DNA of 64,000 nucleotides from Pyrrhoderma lamaoense (lineage: Eukaryota > Basidiomycota > Agaricomycetes > Hymenochaetales > Hymenochaetaceae): NCBI GenBank assembly GCA_002794735.1, contig NBAZ01000003.1, forward strand, positions 1,922,001-1,986,000. Reading direction: 5' to 3'. The stretch's first letter is position 1. Each line of letters opens with the position of its first letter. The position numbers and the translations under genes were made by a program. Below the pieces are notes generated by a model. That model saw nothing but the letters and a program-made list of their open reading frames with translations. It had not been told where the DNA came from and made no database searches. Of the stretch, positions 35,256-47,350 are shown in pieces.

Positions 35256-37952
35256 ATGTCCACGCAAGCAGGGATCATAGGAACTGGTATCATAGTCAGG
35301 GTACTTGTTATAGCTTTTTTTCTTAACGATGATAAGGTCGCTGGTACTTTACTCGGTATCCTGGATGGATTTACTGCGCACTACGCTTGGAGGACGGATC
35401 AACTCCTTGAACCTTTGGTGCTCATTGATGTCATACTTGGGACATGCTTCGATGCCATATTCCAAGTAAGCACAGAGAAATTGGTAGCACTTGCGCTTGG
35501 GGGTGGGATTGGGATACTAGTTGCAGATACGCTGCCTTCAATTTGGGAAGATTACGGGGAGTCGAAACTCGGGATTAGCTCAGTGGAGATTAAGGAAGAT
35601 TACGATGCAACAGACGCCCTAACCGAATTCTCTGAAGATGTTACATACATATATGAAGAGTATACAATTTCTAGGCCACTGACGACAGCAGCTTGGATCG
35701 CTTCACAGCGCAAACGACGCTCGGAGAAGTCAACTTCTATGGCCCCTACCGGAATAAGTAGTAGCGCTGGAAGAAATCTACTTACTTCAACTATAGATAC
35801 GCCGACTCGACTATCCCGCCTAAGTACCAAAGCTCACCGTGATGATGACCCCCTGTTAGTGGCAACAGAGCTTACTGCCACTCCTTCACCGGCCCCTTCA
35901 GTTTCAAAATCTATCAACATAGACATTCATCCCCGTCTGTAGCGTCAAAATCTTCCGTATCTACCGTGAAAGCAAAGGGAACTGCCCACGGAACTTCCCC
36001 CGAAATCATAGAGACAAGTATTAGAGCAGGCTCGAGGCAAGGGTCCCGTCATAGTGCGTGGATATCGACAGTATCGTCGTCGTCGTCATCGAGTAAAAGT
36101 AGTAAATCCACATCAACGAGTCATACTCCAACAAGGCCTAACATAAATAAGGTGGATAACCCAGCTCAGAATGTAACCCCTTCGAGGGGTATGATGGAAT
36201 CTTCGTTCCCCGAAATCTTAACGCCTCCAAACATACCCCAGTCTGTCGGAGGTAGGAGCAGTTTACATACGCTCTCTCATTCCCATACTCGATCTCAATC
36301 ACGTTCGCGCTCACGCTCCCGCTCTCGAGTATCTCGCTCTGTAGCAGCTTCAGCCATCAGGTCTCCATACGTTCAGCGAAGCCGTTCACAAACTTACGGA
36401 AGTGAGAGACTTGCCCGAAGCTCTTCAAGGCTCGCGCATGAAAATAGGGATAACTTGAAAACACCAATAGGAGGTACATACCTTCATGCTTCCCCTATCC
36501 GTAGCACCCGTGCGGTTTCTCCAAATCGAGAAGTAATCATCAATTACACTGACGATGCAACTCAAATTATCATACCCCCACCATCCCCTTCACCTATCAA
36601 GGAGCCTGGCTTCAATGTCAAAATAATTCCCAATGCCAATGAAATAAATATGGATGTACAGCCAATAGAGCCCGAAAATCAAGATAGCCTTGGGCTTAGA
36701 GGTGTTGTGATTGATGCAACAATGACACCCCAGAGGTCTCAAGCCTCCTTTCCGGAATTAAGTACAGTTCCTCCCGAGGAGGAACGTAGATCTGAAGGCA
36801 CTCTCCATCGCTCATCTCACGGACACACAAGCAGTGAACCCCGAGCCCCCTCTGTCTTCAAATTGAAAACAGCATGGCGAGATACGACTACTCCCCCTTC
36901 ACCAAGTGTTGATTCCTACGCAGGACGGTCCGGGAAGCCATTTCCAATCCATGATGGCGAGGATATCGCTCAGACATATGATTTTGAGATTGCAAAATCT
37001 ACGGCGTCAGTAAATAATGATGGCGGAGGTTCCGATAATTCGAACCACCCCTTATTAGTGAGAGAACACAGATTTTCAATGAACTCCGCTTTTACGAGTA
37101 GTCGTGGACGAAGAGGGATAAATACACTTGATATGGACTATGATAACGAAAATCTTCTTGGAGAAGCTAAATCACCTTCAATTGAGTTTTATCATCCGAA
37201 TGGTTCAGGTTCTGGAGTAGTTGTTGATGATCGCGATGAGCGTACGACATCCTCTCACCGGTATCCCAATGTTCGCGGTCGAACACGGAGTCGTTCTCTC
37301 AATACCACTTCAACTATTCCAGAAAGTGCGATTTCCCGTGAAAGAACAGCGGCTATCATCATCGAGGCTCAAGAACTAAGAAAGCAGGCTCGTGAAGAGG
37401 AAGCTCGTATCAAGGATTTACAGCAGGAACGCAAGGAAGCACAGGAACGGGGTCAGCATACATTTGCCTTCAAACTTGGACATGAAATTGAGAATTCCAA
37501 GGAAAAGGTGAGGAGCTTGTACAGGAAGGCCGAAAAGAGATTGTATCTAGGTAAATGAGTATGACATCTTAAATTTCATTTGCATTGTGGCTCAATTGTT
37601 TACATCGTTTAGCCCATAATGCAGGCCACGAGTCTAATAAAATCAATGTTCATGGTCTTCATGTCCTAGAGGCCGTTCGTCGGACTGAGAAACAGCTTTA
37701 TGCGGTTCAAGAGCGTGGCGGATCTTCCCTCCAGGTCATCCTTGCGGGCGGGAAGCACTCTCTGAAAAACGTGCCAGTACTCAAGAGTGCTATAATTGAT
37801 AGGATGGAAAAGTTCGTTAAACAACGTTTTCTTTTAATTCACTGACAACAACTTTGAGCTGACTGCACTTTCTACCATCTAACAGGAAACATCATCTTCA
37901 CGTCACGGAAGACGAATCGAATCCCGCTTTACTTCACATTTTTCTTCCGTGA
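35256..37952 (+). CDS. Membrane-anchored DUF1771-Smr domain protein (paralogue A)
   Basis: The N-terminal 110 residues are hydrophobic with several TM segments (IVRVLVIAFFLND, TLLGILDGFTAHYAW, LVALALGGGIGILVAD). About 600 residues of disordered Ser/Arg-rich sequence follow, including an RS run (RSQSRSRSRSRSRVSRS). Then comes a DUF1771-like helical block (REEEARIKDLQQERKEAQER) and an Smr domain with INVHGLHVLEAVRRTEK, the LDxHG-type motif, and VILAGGKHSLKN, the GxxHS-type motif. Spliced introns at about 37552-37611 and 37813-37885 complete the domain (HHLHVTEDESNPALLHIFLP), stop at 37950-37952. One extra base in the C-run at 35931-35934 is needed to join SINIDIHP to SVASKSSVS. Smr domains are endonucleases acting on stalled mRNA or DNA; membrane anchoring is inferred from hydrophobicity. 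A paralogue lies at 55944-57743. Confidence 0.85.
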
Positions 37953-38541
37953 CCACAACACATCTAAGCTGTTTTGTTTATTTGGTTAATTTTGTTATAT
38001 ATATTTTTAAAATCTCTGGTAAGTAGATCAACTTCGCCCACTTAACTACGTGTTCTAAAACTCCTATTTCAAACAGGATTACTTGCTGTGCTATTAGAGT
38101 TGAACTCATAAGTTGTGATGGATGCATTAAACCATATTTGTTTTATTCTTTGTTGACAACATTTTCGCGATACACCCCGTACCCATATTCATGTTTCATT
38201 TTCATTCTTAACTGTAATGGCCACCAACAGCCTTGCGACAACAATTGATACTTGATTTTATTTTCTTATTTAAGCCAATTATTCATGGATATATGACAAA
38301 ATGTAACCAAACCAACAAAAAGTGAACTAAAGGCTACAGGGATCATTTGGAAGGATATAATGAGTGCACATCGTTACTTTATCAAAACTCTTGTCCGAAT
38401 GTTGATTGCAAAAAGAACGTATCGGTGTAGAGGAAGTAAAAAAATGAGTAGTGAGAAGATGATCATTAGAAAGAAAAAGAATAAGTACATATGAATATTA
38501 TCTGAATAAAAAAAAATCATTATTAGTTTTGAAGGTCCGTA
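37953..38541. other. Intergenic, convergent 3' ends
   Basis: Between the Smr gene and PRM1, which converge. No gene seen; both 3' UTRs expected here. Confidence 0.45.
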
Positions 38542-41500
38542 TTACATTGCCACAGGAGAGAAAGGGTTCACGGCCTGCGTAGAACCCTGATGAGGTCCGG
38601 TCGGAGGCATCGGCCAGTTTTCAGGAATTACACGAGCTTCATCATCAAACGGAGTAGCAAATGGGTTTTGTAAGGCAGATGTATGTCTTGTATGTCGTAA
38701 AGTCGAATCGCGTGTATCTAGGTGATTGAGTGGTACGGATGGAGCGCGGCTGTGAGTTCGCTGAGCATGTCCGATTAGAGTGTTTTCGGGCAGAAGAGAT
38801 TCTCGTCGTGGGAAAGATGAATCGTAAGATGATGATCTTATGGGGTTTAAGGGAGCGGTTGATGAAGCTGAGGACAGTACATTCGTTGTTGCTACTGTTT
38901 CGGGAACAGCTGGTCTGTGAAAAGCGCTTCTTGCAATACTATGCCCTGTTTTGTGTGGGTTAGGTGTATAAGTAGGACTATGGACGGGACGAGGGCTAAT
39001 GGGGAGCCCACTTGGTTTGGGCTTTGCTTTGGGCTTCTTCCCAGCTGTTGTTAAAGCATTCGGCACCCACGGATATTGTCGTACCGGGGGATTTGGTGAT
39101 AGGGACCACGCCGAAGGAGGGTTGTTTTTCGTTGGAGGTGATCGTGAAGCTGTTGGAAGTTGATCACGAGAATATTTCGCAAATGAACTGTTTGCCTTCC
39201 CAGTAGCAATCGTAAGATTGGGGCGGTTACGTTTCCCAGATGATGCCGATGTACTTGACCCATTTGACCCGACAGAAACTGGTGAGTTCTCGTCAGAGTT
39301 TCTCTGGAACGCCCCTGTGAGTTTCTTCATCCAACTAGATCCACTTGATTCGCTCTCTACGGAATTAGCTTCAGCTTCTCTCATTCGATCGCGCTCTTCG
39401 TCACTGACAAATCGTTCCCTCCCTGCTTTGCTTCCTATAGCCTTCAATTTCCGTGGTGCACTCACACGCTTTGTTTGTGATTTTTCCGCATTGTCGGCAG
39501 AAGAATCGAGCATCTTGTCCCAGCTCATCTGTGGAAGATCCTGATTATGTCTAGCAGCAACAGGAGATTGAAGGTTGATGTCGGAGAAGAACTCTTGTTC
39601 CTTCTTAGATGCTCGTGCGGAATTAAAAGGAGTTACATCAGACGGCTTCTCGTTCATATAAGTGGTGCTAGCATCTGTTCTATACAAAGGGAACAACGAT
39701 TGAGATGTGGTATGATTGTGATTGATTTGATTTTTCTTCTGTCTTCGAGCTAGAATCGCAGGCCGGACATATGAATGCCATAAAATGATGAGAATCGCGA
39801 TAATAACAACGAAGAACCACAGTCCAATGAAGATAAGGAACATGATGCGTTCTTTCTTCAGAGATGAAACATATTGTGAGACGATTTTCCCAACAATACC
39901 GCTATTTCCATCACTGCCATCGCCAACAGCTGCCTCAGCAATAGGTTTACTGGCTTCGTCGACCTGATCCTGTGACAACACGAGAGCACTTTCATTCATA
40001 CGAGGGATATCGATATTAAGATTATCATGAAGGAAGGTAAGGGCATTTTCGATAGCTTCAATCTTAGTCCCGATTATACAGCGAATAAATTCTTGAATGG
40101 GGTCTTCAAGAACAGTTCCATTAAAAACAGTCTGCACTGCATTCTGAATATCAGAGTAAAACGTAACAAGAGTATCATTCAATGTCGTAGTTGTGCCATT
40201 GACCCACCCGAATAGGCCGTCATTAATCGTTGATTGCGTAGAATTGACCTGAGCATTAATCTGATCTGCGTATGTTGCTGATTGATTATACATGCTTGCG
40301 TTGATCGAGGTAGCAATCGTTCCCGAAAAATCGGATACTGATGATGCGACCTGAGAAGAATACTTCTCTTGCAGTGGGTGAATAGCTAATAACTGCAACT
40401 CCACTGAAAGCAGACCGAGGGCACCTATCAAGAAGACGGCAAGGACTGGAGGATGGAACACATAATGGAAGAACCACTGTAGATTCGTGTGCTGAGAAGG
40501 AGTAAGGCGAAGCAATCCCGCAAGTTGATTCGAAATACGCGTAAGTAAAGGATGCTGCTGAGAACCCGCCAGAACAAGAAGATTATGATCTGTCATCTGC
40601 ATAATCGGTGCCTTCCCTTGCTGCGTTACGTTATTCATCGTCGGGTCCGTGACCCATGCCTGCCGAGTATACTCGAGATGTTGCTGGAGGCAGCGCCATT
40701 TGTACCACTCGAGTAGACAGTGCGCAGCTAGAAGCAGTAGTGCTAACACTACAATAATGATTATCCCAATCTTAGTAATCTTGAGAAGATCACGTCCAAG
40801 ATCGTCAACAAACGAAGTATCCATATCTCCACAAAACGAGAGCTGCTGTTGTTCCGGAACAAATAAGGTTGATGAATTGAAATTTAATCCAGCAAATGTG
40901 TTATTTATATCGGCCTTTAGGTCTTCAAAGGGCGTATCAACACTAATAGATACCTATTAATTACTTGGTATAGAGATATAAACGAGGGTGAAAACTTACA
41001 AATCTTCGATTGACTCTCGAATTTGATCCAGGGTCGGTAAGGAGGAGTTGAGTGTAGTCAGGGCATCCTCAAAAGTAGATGGTAGCGTGACATTCTCAAG
41101 TGAACTTAGATCGGGTACATCAAACTGAGGAGCAGATATATCACCAAAAGGATTCACATCGTTTATCTTGTCTATTGCAGACTGGATCGCAGAATTAATC
41201 GATGTGATATCATTTTGAATAGTTGTACGTATCGAAGAGAACGTGCTTGATAAGAACGAGTTGATCTATTTAAAGCGTTACTCTTTTTAGGCGCTTGTAA
41301 ATAATAGCGATGTTTAAATACCTCTTGAACGGCACCAATAAGCACCGATAACCCACCGCGAACAACTAACTCTAGGAAACAAAAGAACGTTGAACGGTAA
41401 ATATCAATAGCAAAGTTGATTATTCCCTCGAGAATGGTAAGAGAAAGCACTAGAGTAGCTCGGGCTGCATCCATAGTCCCATTTACTGCAGAAGCAATCT

Positions 41501-41813
41501 GTTTGTTCGTTCCGATTGCCATGTAACGCGGAAGACTCGCAGCAGCTGTAGCCGCCTTCTCAGCGGCCGAGCAACTTGTCAAAAGATCACTCTTCGCATT
41601 CGCAACAAAATCTTGAGCAGAATCAGAGGAAATTTGCAGTCTGAAAGCTACAAAGAGAAGACTGATAATTGGATAAGCTAGCCAGGTTAGAGAAAGTATA
41701 TATGGAAGGGTCAAATATGGCGTGAGGGTTGATGTTTCCCGAGTAGCCACCGTCGAATCGTAAATAGGAGGAGGAGTCATCCAACGTCTAGTAGTAGGAG
41801 ACAGAGTTGACAT
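38542..41813 (-). CDS. PRM1: Plasma membrane fusion protein PRM1
   Basis: PRM1 is a pheromone-regulated multi-TM protein that helps plasma membranes fuse during mating. The start at 41813 ([20 protein letters not shown]) leads to a first TM ([19 protein letters not shown]). A long extracellular helical region follows with C-containing [16 protein letters not shown] and [20 protein letters not shown]. After introns near 41270-41320 and 40955-41000 come [19 protein letters not shown] and [19 protein letters not shown], the conserved block before the central TM ([20 protein letters not shown]). Two more TM regions follow, the last being [20 protein letters not shown]. The remaining 390 residues are a disordered cytoplasmic tail rich in Ser/Pro, longer than in yeast. 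Stop at 38542-38544. The last exon is 2.3 kb and uninterrupted, with no frame break. Confidence 0.93.
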
Positions 41814-42587
41814 AGCTCAAGGTACAGGTCGAGGGTATGTACGAAGTCGACCGGCGACCTCTTCAATTCTACAGTAGGGATAGGAAACGAAAGGGAAAGA
41901 GAGAAAGAGGCGTTGAACTAGCGGGAGAGTAGCATAAGAAGATGTACATTGCTCTGGCCTCATTGTACCCCAGTGGTTCTATTGTTCATTTTGTTGTCCT
42001 CCTCGCGTAGTGAAAAATATCCGGATTTGTCAAAAACAAGGGTTGCTATTCTTCGACACAGCCAAAACTAGTCATATGCATTATCCAAAAATGCTTCTAA
42101 TTGTTCTAAAAATTGCTATTGTCATATCGTGTAGTAGATATAATGAATAATTGTTATTGTTGTGTGTGAGCTGTGTATGAGCTGGTTAGTAGTCATGGGT
42201 AAAAATGAAACACGGTTCTTCTTCCTTCTCGTGTAACAAACAAAGTCACGGATACCGTGTTATAGTATACAAGTAACATCAATGTTCACTTTCCATGTGC
42301 TGAAATCTCAAAATATATATCGTCTTGTTTTAACAATATATTGGACAATTCAAAGCTCTTCAAATATCCTTAAAGAATGAATGATGATCTGAGAGTTCAC
42401 AACGCTAGCTGAAGCTCTATAACTCAAAATAACTTTTTGTAACGTTTTCCCTGTTACGTTGCTAGCGCTAACCTTGCATTCTTCGTTGATCAACTCGGAT
42501 CATCATGTTTGACGTATTCAACTGATTTATTATTGGCACCTCACTTACCTACTAACTCAGAGGCTCTTCTAACGTTAACGTTGATGC
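41814..42587. other. Intergenic, divergent promoter PRM1 / RCC1
   Basis: About 770 nt between divergent genes. An ACAAAG hexamer lies at 42240-42245 in the context AACAAACAAAGTC, resembling HMG-box pheromone-response elements of fungi; the match is partial and could be chance. Confidence 0.45.
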
Positions 42588-44297
42588 ATGGCGAAACGGC
42601 AGAAACGATCTCATAATTTTAAATATGCACCTTATGAGCTTCATGGTCCGACTCAAAAGTGTGTTCGAAATAATGACACCGCCGAAGTAGTAGCTCTACC
42701 TTTGAATGACCTACCTCTTCCATTTCCTCACCCAAGGCCCCCAGGAAGCTTTTTGTTTGTGGAACTGGTGACTTTGGTCAGCTTGGGCTTGGAACAACTG
42801 CTGATAACTCACAATTTGACAAGCCTCAATTACACTACTGGTTTGAATTCGCGATTGACAGCAACAAATATAAACTAAACGATGCACTCGATGCCGGAAT
42901 AGAGCAAGCATGCGCAGGAGGGATGCATTCGCTTGTTGTTGATGAATTAGGACATGTAAGATAATACAGCTAAACTTCAGATTTTCTTACTCTCAAAAGC
43001 TTTGCTAATCTCAAAATCCCAAATAAGGTCTGGTCCTGGGGAGTGAATGATCAAGGTGCTCTTGGTAGACAAACGGTTGGAGTGTTTGATGAAGATGACC
43101 CTACTCAAGAAATCCCTTCTGACGTAGTTGAATCTCTCCCAAAAGTATCAACAAAATTGAGTGAAGAATCCTTTAGGGCAGTGCGTGTATCAGCAGGCGA
43201 TAGTTTTAGTGTAGCAGTAAACTTAAAAGGCGAACTTAGAGCATGGGGCTGTTTTAACGTATGTAATAAACAACTTTCGGATCCCTCATAACAAGCAAAC
43301 TCATAATAGAAAAGTCCAGTGAAGGTAGTATGGGATTTCGTCCTTATTCTGATGACCGGAAACCCGAACTACTTCCTATTTCCCTACCCTTTCCTGAAGA
43401 CGTTAATTTCGTAAACATTGCATGTGGTGGGAACCATGTTGTAGCTTTGACACAGTTCGGTACTGTATACACTTGGGGGAATGGCGAACATGGAGAGCTA
43501 GGTCGTCGCATCGTTGAACGGCGTAAAACGAATGGCCTAGTGCCAGAACGCCTTCCACTGCGAAGGATAGTATACGTCAGTGCTGGTGGCTTTAACAGTT
43601 TTGCAATAGACGAAACGGGACGTGTCTATACATGGGGTCTTAACAATTTACGGCAATGTGGTATACCATATACCCGGGAGGTGGACGCGGAGAAGGTGGT
43701 TCTCTGGGAACCCACCGAGATTACTTCACTCTCTCCTCAAATTCTCGGAAAAGACCGGCGAGTTGTACAGATCACTGGCGGAGAAAGTCATACGCTGTTC
43801 CTACTCAGTGATGGATGTGTATACGGCTGCGGGAGGTGCAACGATTCTGAGCTTGGCCTTGCTACTGATCACCCAGAGATGATAAAACTTGGCGAAACAG
43901 CAGGCGAAACACTACCTCGAGGGATATCTGACTCGGGGGCTCACATGTATATTGCAATTCCGACCCTTATACACTTCCCGCCCCCTCCGTCTCCCGAGGA
44001 CCAGAACCTGATATGCTTCCATACAGTGCAGTCCAAAAACCGAACAAGATTGTACGTATAGCTGCAAGGTCACGCCATAGTTTTGCCGTCTCTGAGGATG
44101 GACATGCCTATGCGTGGGGATGTGGGTTGTTAGGCGAACTTGGCCTGGGTAGTATCGAATGTCAGCGGACACCTAAACGCATTCGTTGTGATGCATTCGA
44201 TGAGTTACGTACTGACCGAGTCGGATGGTATTTGTTAATTGAGGACATTTGTGCCGGGGACCAGCACACTTTACTACTCGCCAGGAAGGCTTCGTAA
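42588..44297 (+). CDS. RCC1: RCC1-type Ran guanine nucleotide exchange factor
   Basis: RCC1 loads Ran with GTP on chromatin, setting up the gradient for nuclear transport and spindle assembly. The start at 42588 is a basic leader (MAKRQKRSHNFKYAP), as expected for nuclear import. Repeats of the seven-bladed propeller are plain: CGTGDFGQLGLGT, GGMHSLVVDELGHVWSWG, CGGNHVVALTQFGTVYTWG, AGGFNSFAIDETGRVYTWG, GGESHTLFLLSDGCVYGCG, ARSRHSFAVSEDGHAYAWG and AGDQHTLLLARKAS, stop at 44297. Two frame breaks need one extra base each: the C-run at 42738-42742 (HPRPP to RKLFVCGTG) and 43993-43999 (PPPPSPE to GPEPDMLPY). The intron boundary at about 43260 is also off by one base. The long yeast-like gap segments are kept. 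Confidence 0.93.
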
Positions 44298-45077
44298 CCA
44301 GGCAGAATGGAATCGATAATCTAGCACACCATTCAATCTTTTGAAAAAGATCGATTAGCATTCAATATTATTTGAAATACTTATTGTATAGTCATTGTGT
44401 TATTCATGTATATATCTTCTTCTAGAGTACATTTAAACTCTTTTATACCCATATGCGGAGCTAACTTACTTTATATACATCTTTGATGGCTCAAATATAT
44501 AAAGGCGAATTTTCATTGGTATCATATCTGATCCCTAAATTTCGTAACTTCTGTAAATATAGTATCACTGCACCCCTACCTCTCTCAACCGAGAAATACA
44601 TATCCCGGCTTTTCTTGAGCACAGTTAATAATATATGAACATCTAATTACAATTATAGGGAATTTGTGTAAGGTATCGCCCCCGGTCTGTAGCTATCGTT
44701 TTATTTTGGACTATTACCAATTTTGTCGAGAGTTGTTTCCCTTGGAATTCCCTCCGTGACTTTCATATCATATTTACAGCTCTCCCAATAATAAGATAAA
44801 CAGAACTCTTGAAACGAAATGAATAAGCAACGAGTATATTGCCTTGATATTTTTCATTTGCACTATATTACATATTGTACTTGCTTGTGTAAATTCGGTA
44901 TGATATCAAAAAAAATATGTGATTATTTGTATAAAAAGAATAACTAAAATGACTCAAACTCCCGTGTAAGCTGGATCAGACTTCTATGTCACAAACCGTC
45001 AGTTGCGGAGCAGAGATTCCTTGCAAATTTTCAAGAGAGATTTAGTTTGGAACAAGGCTCATATTTGATGGAAGTAA
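44298..45077. other. Intergenic, convergent 3' ends
   Basis: Between RCC1 (plus) and the paraoxonase-like gene (minus). AT-rich with no recognised gene. Confidence 0.45.
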
Positions 45078-46662
45078 CTAACCATGTAAATAAAGCTTCT
45101 TTCGCTTTACATCATAGGCAACCGATGTAGTGCCGGAAGCTAGGGTGCCGTCATCCTCAAATATCTAAACCCCCTCCGCCCCCCAAAAAAATCAGATAAA
45201 CAAAACAAAAAGGGATCATATCAGTAAGAAAACTTGATAAAAATCTTAAGATAGATAGATGAGATACCCACCCTTTCAATCTTGTACTTCTCACCGAAGT
45301 AAGATCCGGCGCCGTCATTCGGCGTAATTCGTAAGGCGGAGGATGCAGTCTTTTTGGAAGGGTCTGCGAAGTGAACGTTCACTAGTTCCATGGCGTGTAC
45401 GAATGCAGCGCCCCATAAGGCACCGTCTTTGTCTACTGATAAGTTGTCAATTGGTCGATCTAGAGATTTTATAAAGGCCCGCCACCCCCAAGTTATATAT
45501 GCACATATCCGAACAGTGTGGATAACCAGAAAAAGAAAGAGAAAAGGAAATTAATCAGCAGGTCAAAACGGGTATCTGATGAACCGAGCCACCTTACCAA
45601 TAGAGATCTCATCTTCCAGGACAAGACTGTTATCTGCCTGGCGGTCGAAGACATACACACGTCCGGAGGTAGAACTCGCAACATAATACTTCCCATCTTT
45701 ACCCTTCGCTATTCCATTAGCACCGACTAAACCCTCTGCAGCAATCTTACATCCATCTACAACGTTGCAGTAACCGACATTGGTTACCGCCCAACCTAGT
45801 AGCAAGTCAATATGATTGCGGCGGACCTAGTAGCGGCACCCCGATCCGTATTTTGAGATTGTGTAGATTAAGAAAGTCAATAACATATTTCAACATCATT
45901 ATCATATCAAAGTCCACGACAGAATTCAAACGAGAACGACTTACCCATCCCGTTTTCATCGTTCCACGATCATTGGTGAAATAGAATCCCTTATCTTCTT
46001 CCCCTGTCGCAGAGATATCATTGGGCGTAGAAATCACCGGGTCCTTAAATGTGGCAACATAGTGTATTTCTTCCTCGCCAGGCCGAGTCCTAAACACTTC
46101 AATCACGGAATCCGCACCGACTACTGTTGCATCGGCATCTCCGAGGGGCGCGCGGTGGTTCACTAGGTATAGGAATATATCATGAGGGAGGGCAGGATCT
46201 GTAGATGCAACGATGTCCATCCCATGAAAGCTTAGCCCACGAGCGAATTTGTATCCTTCAGTTGCCAAACGGGTAATCTTCCCGGAGGAAGGGTCAAATA
46301 TCGAGACATAGTCTACTGATGATTTCCCTGTAGCGTTTAGTCTATCTGTTGAAGGAAGCCAGTGTACACGACTCTCTTGAGTCGAACATGCCATGTAGAG
46401 CAGCCCAGATGGTTCATGAAGGATAATTTCTAAGAGGACATTCGGAGTTAGCTACGCTAAAACTAAAGAAAGTTAATAAATGCTAAACTTACTTTCGCAT
46501 GCCTTGGACTCTGGGTATGTTGCACATTTCGTGTTCCCGACTGGCTGCACAACACGGCCTCACCAAGGACAACTAGTTTTGGGCGGACGCTAAATGATAG
46601 AAACCAACGAGGACGGCAACTAAGCCAACGAATACAGTCAAGAGTGATTTGAACAACGACAT
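45078..46662 (-). CDS. Paraoxonase/arylesterase-like six-bladed propeller protein (SMP-30 superfamily)
   Basis: Proteins of this type are Ca2+-dependent lactonases or esterases. The ATG at 46662 opens a signal anchor (MSLFKSLLTVFVGLVAVLVG). Then, after two one-base gaps near 46588-46592 and 46556-46560, the frame reads VRPKLVVLGE and GRVVQPVGNTKCATYPESKA. The next exon has ACSTQESRVHWLPSTDRLNA and YVSIFDPSSGKITRLATEGY. PNDISATGEEDKGFYFTNDR corresponds to the calcium-site PND motif of paraoxonases. Later come LLGWAVTNVGYCNVVDGCKI, AAEGLVGANGIAKGKDGKYY and RPIDNLSVDKDGALWGAAF. The end is TTSVAYDVKRKKLYLHG, stop at 45078-45080. An N-terminal anchor without a cleavage site matches membrane-bound paraoxonases. 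The physiological substrate is unknown. Confidence 0.85.
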
Positions 46663-47350
46663 TTGTCTATGTCTATGTCGTCGTCCGAGCGGATGGACGA
46701 CGTGTTAAAGTTGGTAAAGAATATACGTGGACCTAACGGTAAGTAAAGAGCGTAACATGACTGTCTTAAGTACTTATTTCCTTAAAACCTGTGATTTCTG
46801 ACCGAAGCTTCCCCGTAGGGGCTCGGACCCTGAGTTACTACATCCGTCTGTTTGTAATTAGCGTTTATTTGAAGGACTGTGTTATATGTTTATGTGATGA
46901 TATTCAATTCATTGGATCAGCTTCCGCAATGGAAGTCGTACCTTATTAATAAAACAATGTGCATGTACTGAATTATCGAAATAGAGAGAGAAAGATAAAA
47001 AAAAGCAAATTCATATTTGCATAGCGACACATGCAGAACTTCATTGGAGATGTCTCCAAAGATCTGGCTCACCCGGTGTTCCATTGGAATGGAGTCAGCA
47101 TTGATCTAAAACTACTAGTAGATCAAAAGAATATTCTCCGACCTACTTGTATTTTTCTTTCTTTCATGGTACTCTACGTCTATGTCATATTATCAGTGTA
47201 ACGAAGTAAAATTAACGTGCCAACTGTTGTCTAGTATACACAAAGCAGAATAGGCATGTCTTCTATCATTCATCTACAATATAAAAACTATGCTCAGAGT
47301 TAAAAGATCAAACACCCCTCTTCGACAATCTCACCAATGGAACAGTACTA
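46663..47350. other. Intergenic, paraoxonase-like promoter and PAQR 3' flank
   Basis: Both genes are on the minus strand. No further gene recognised. Confidence 0.4.
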
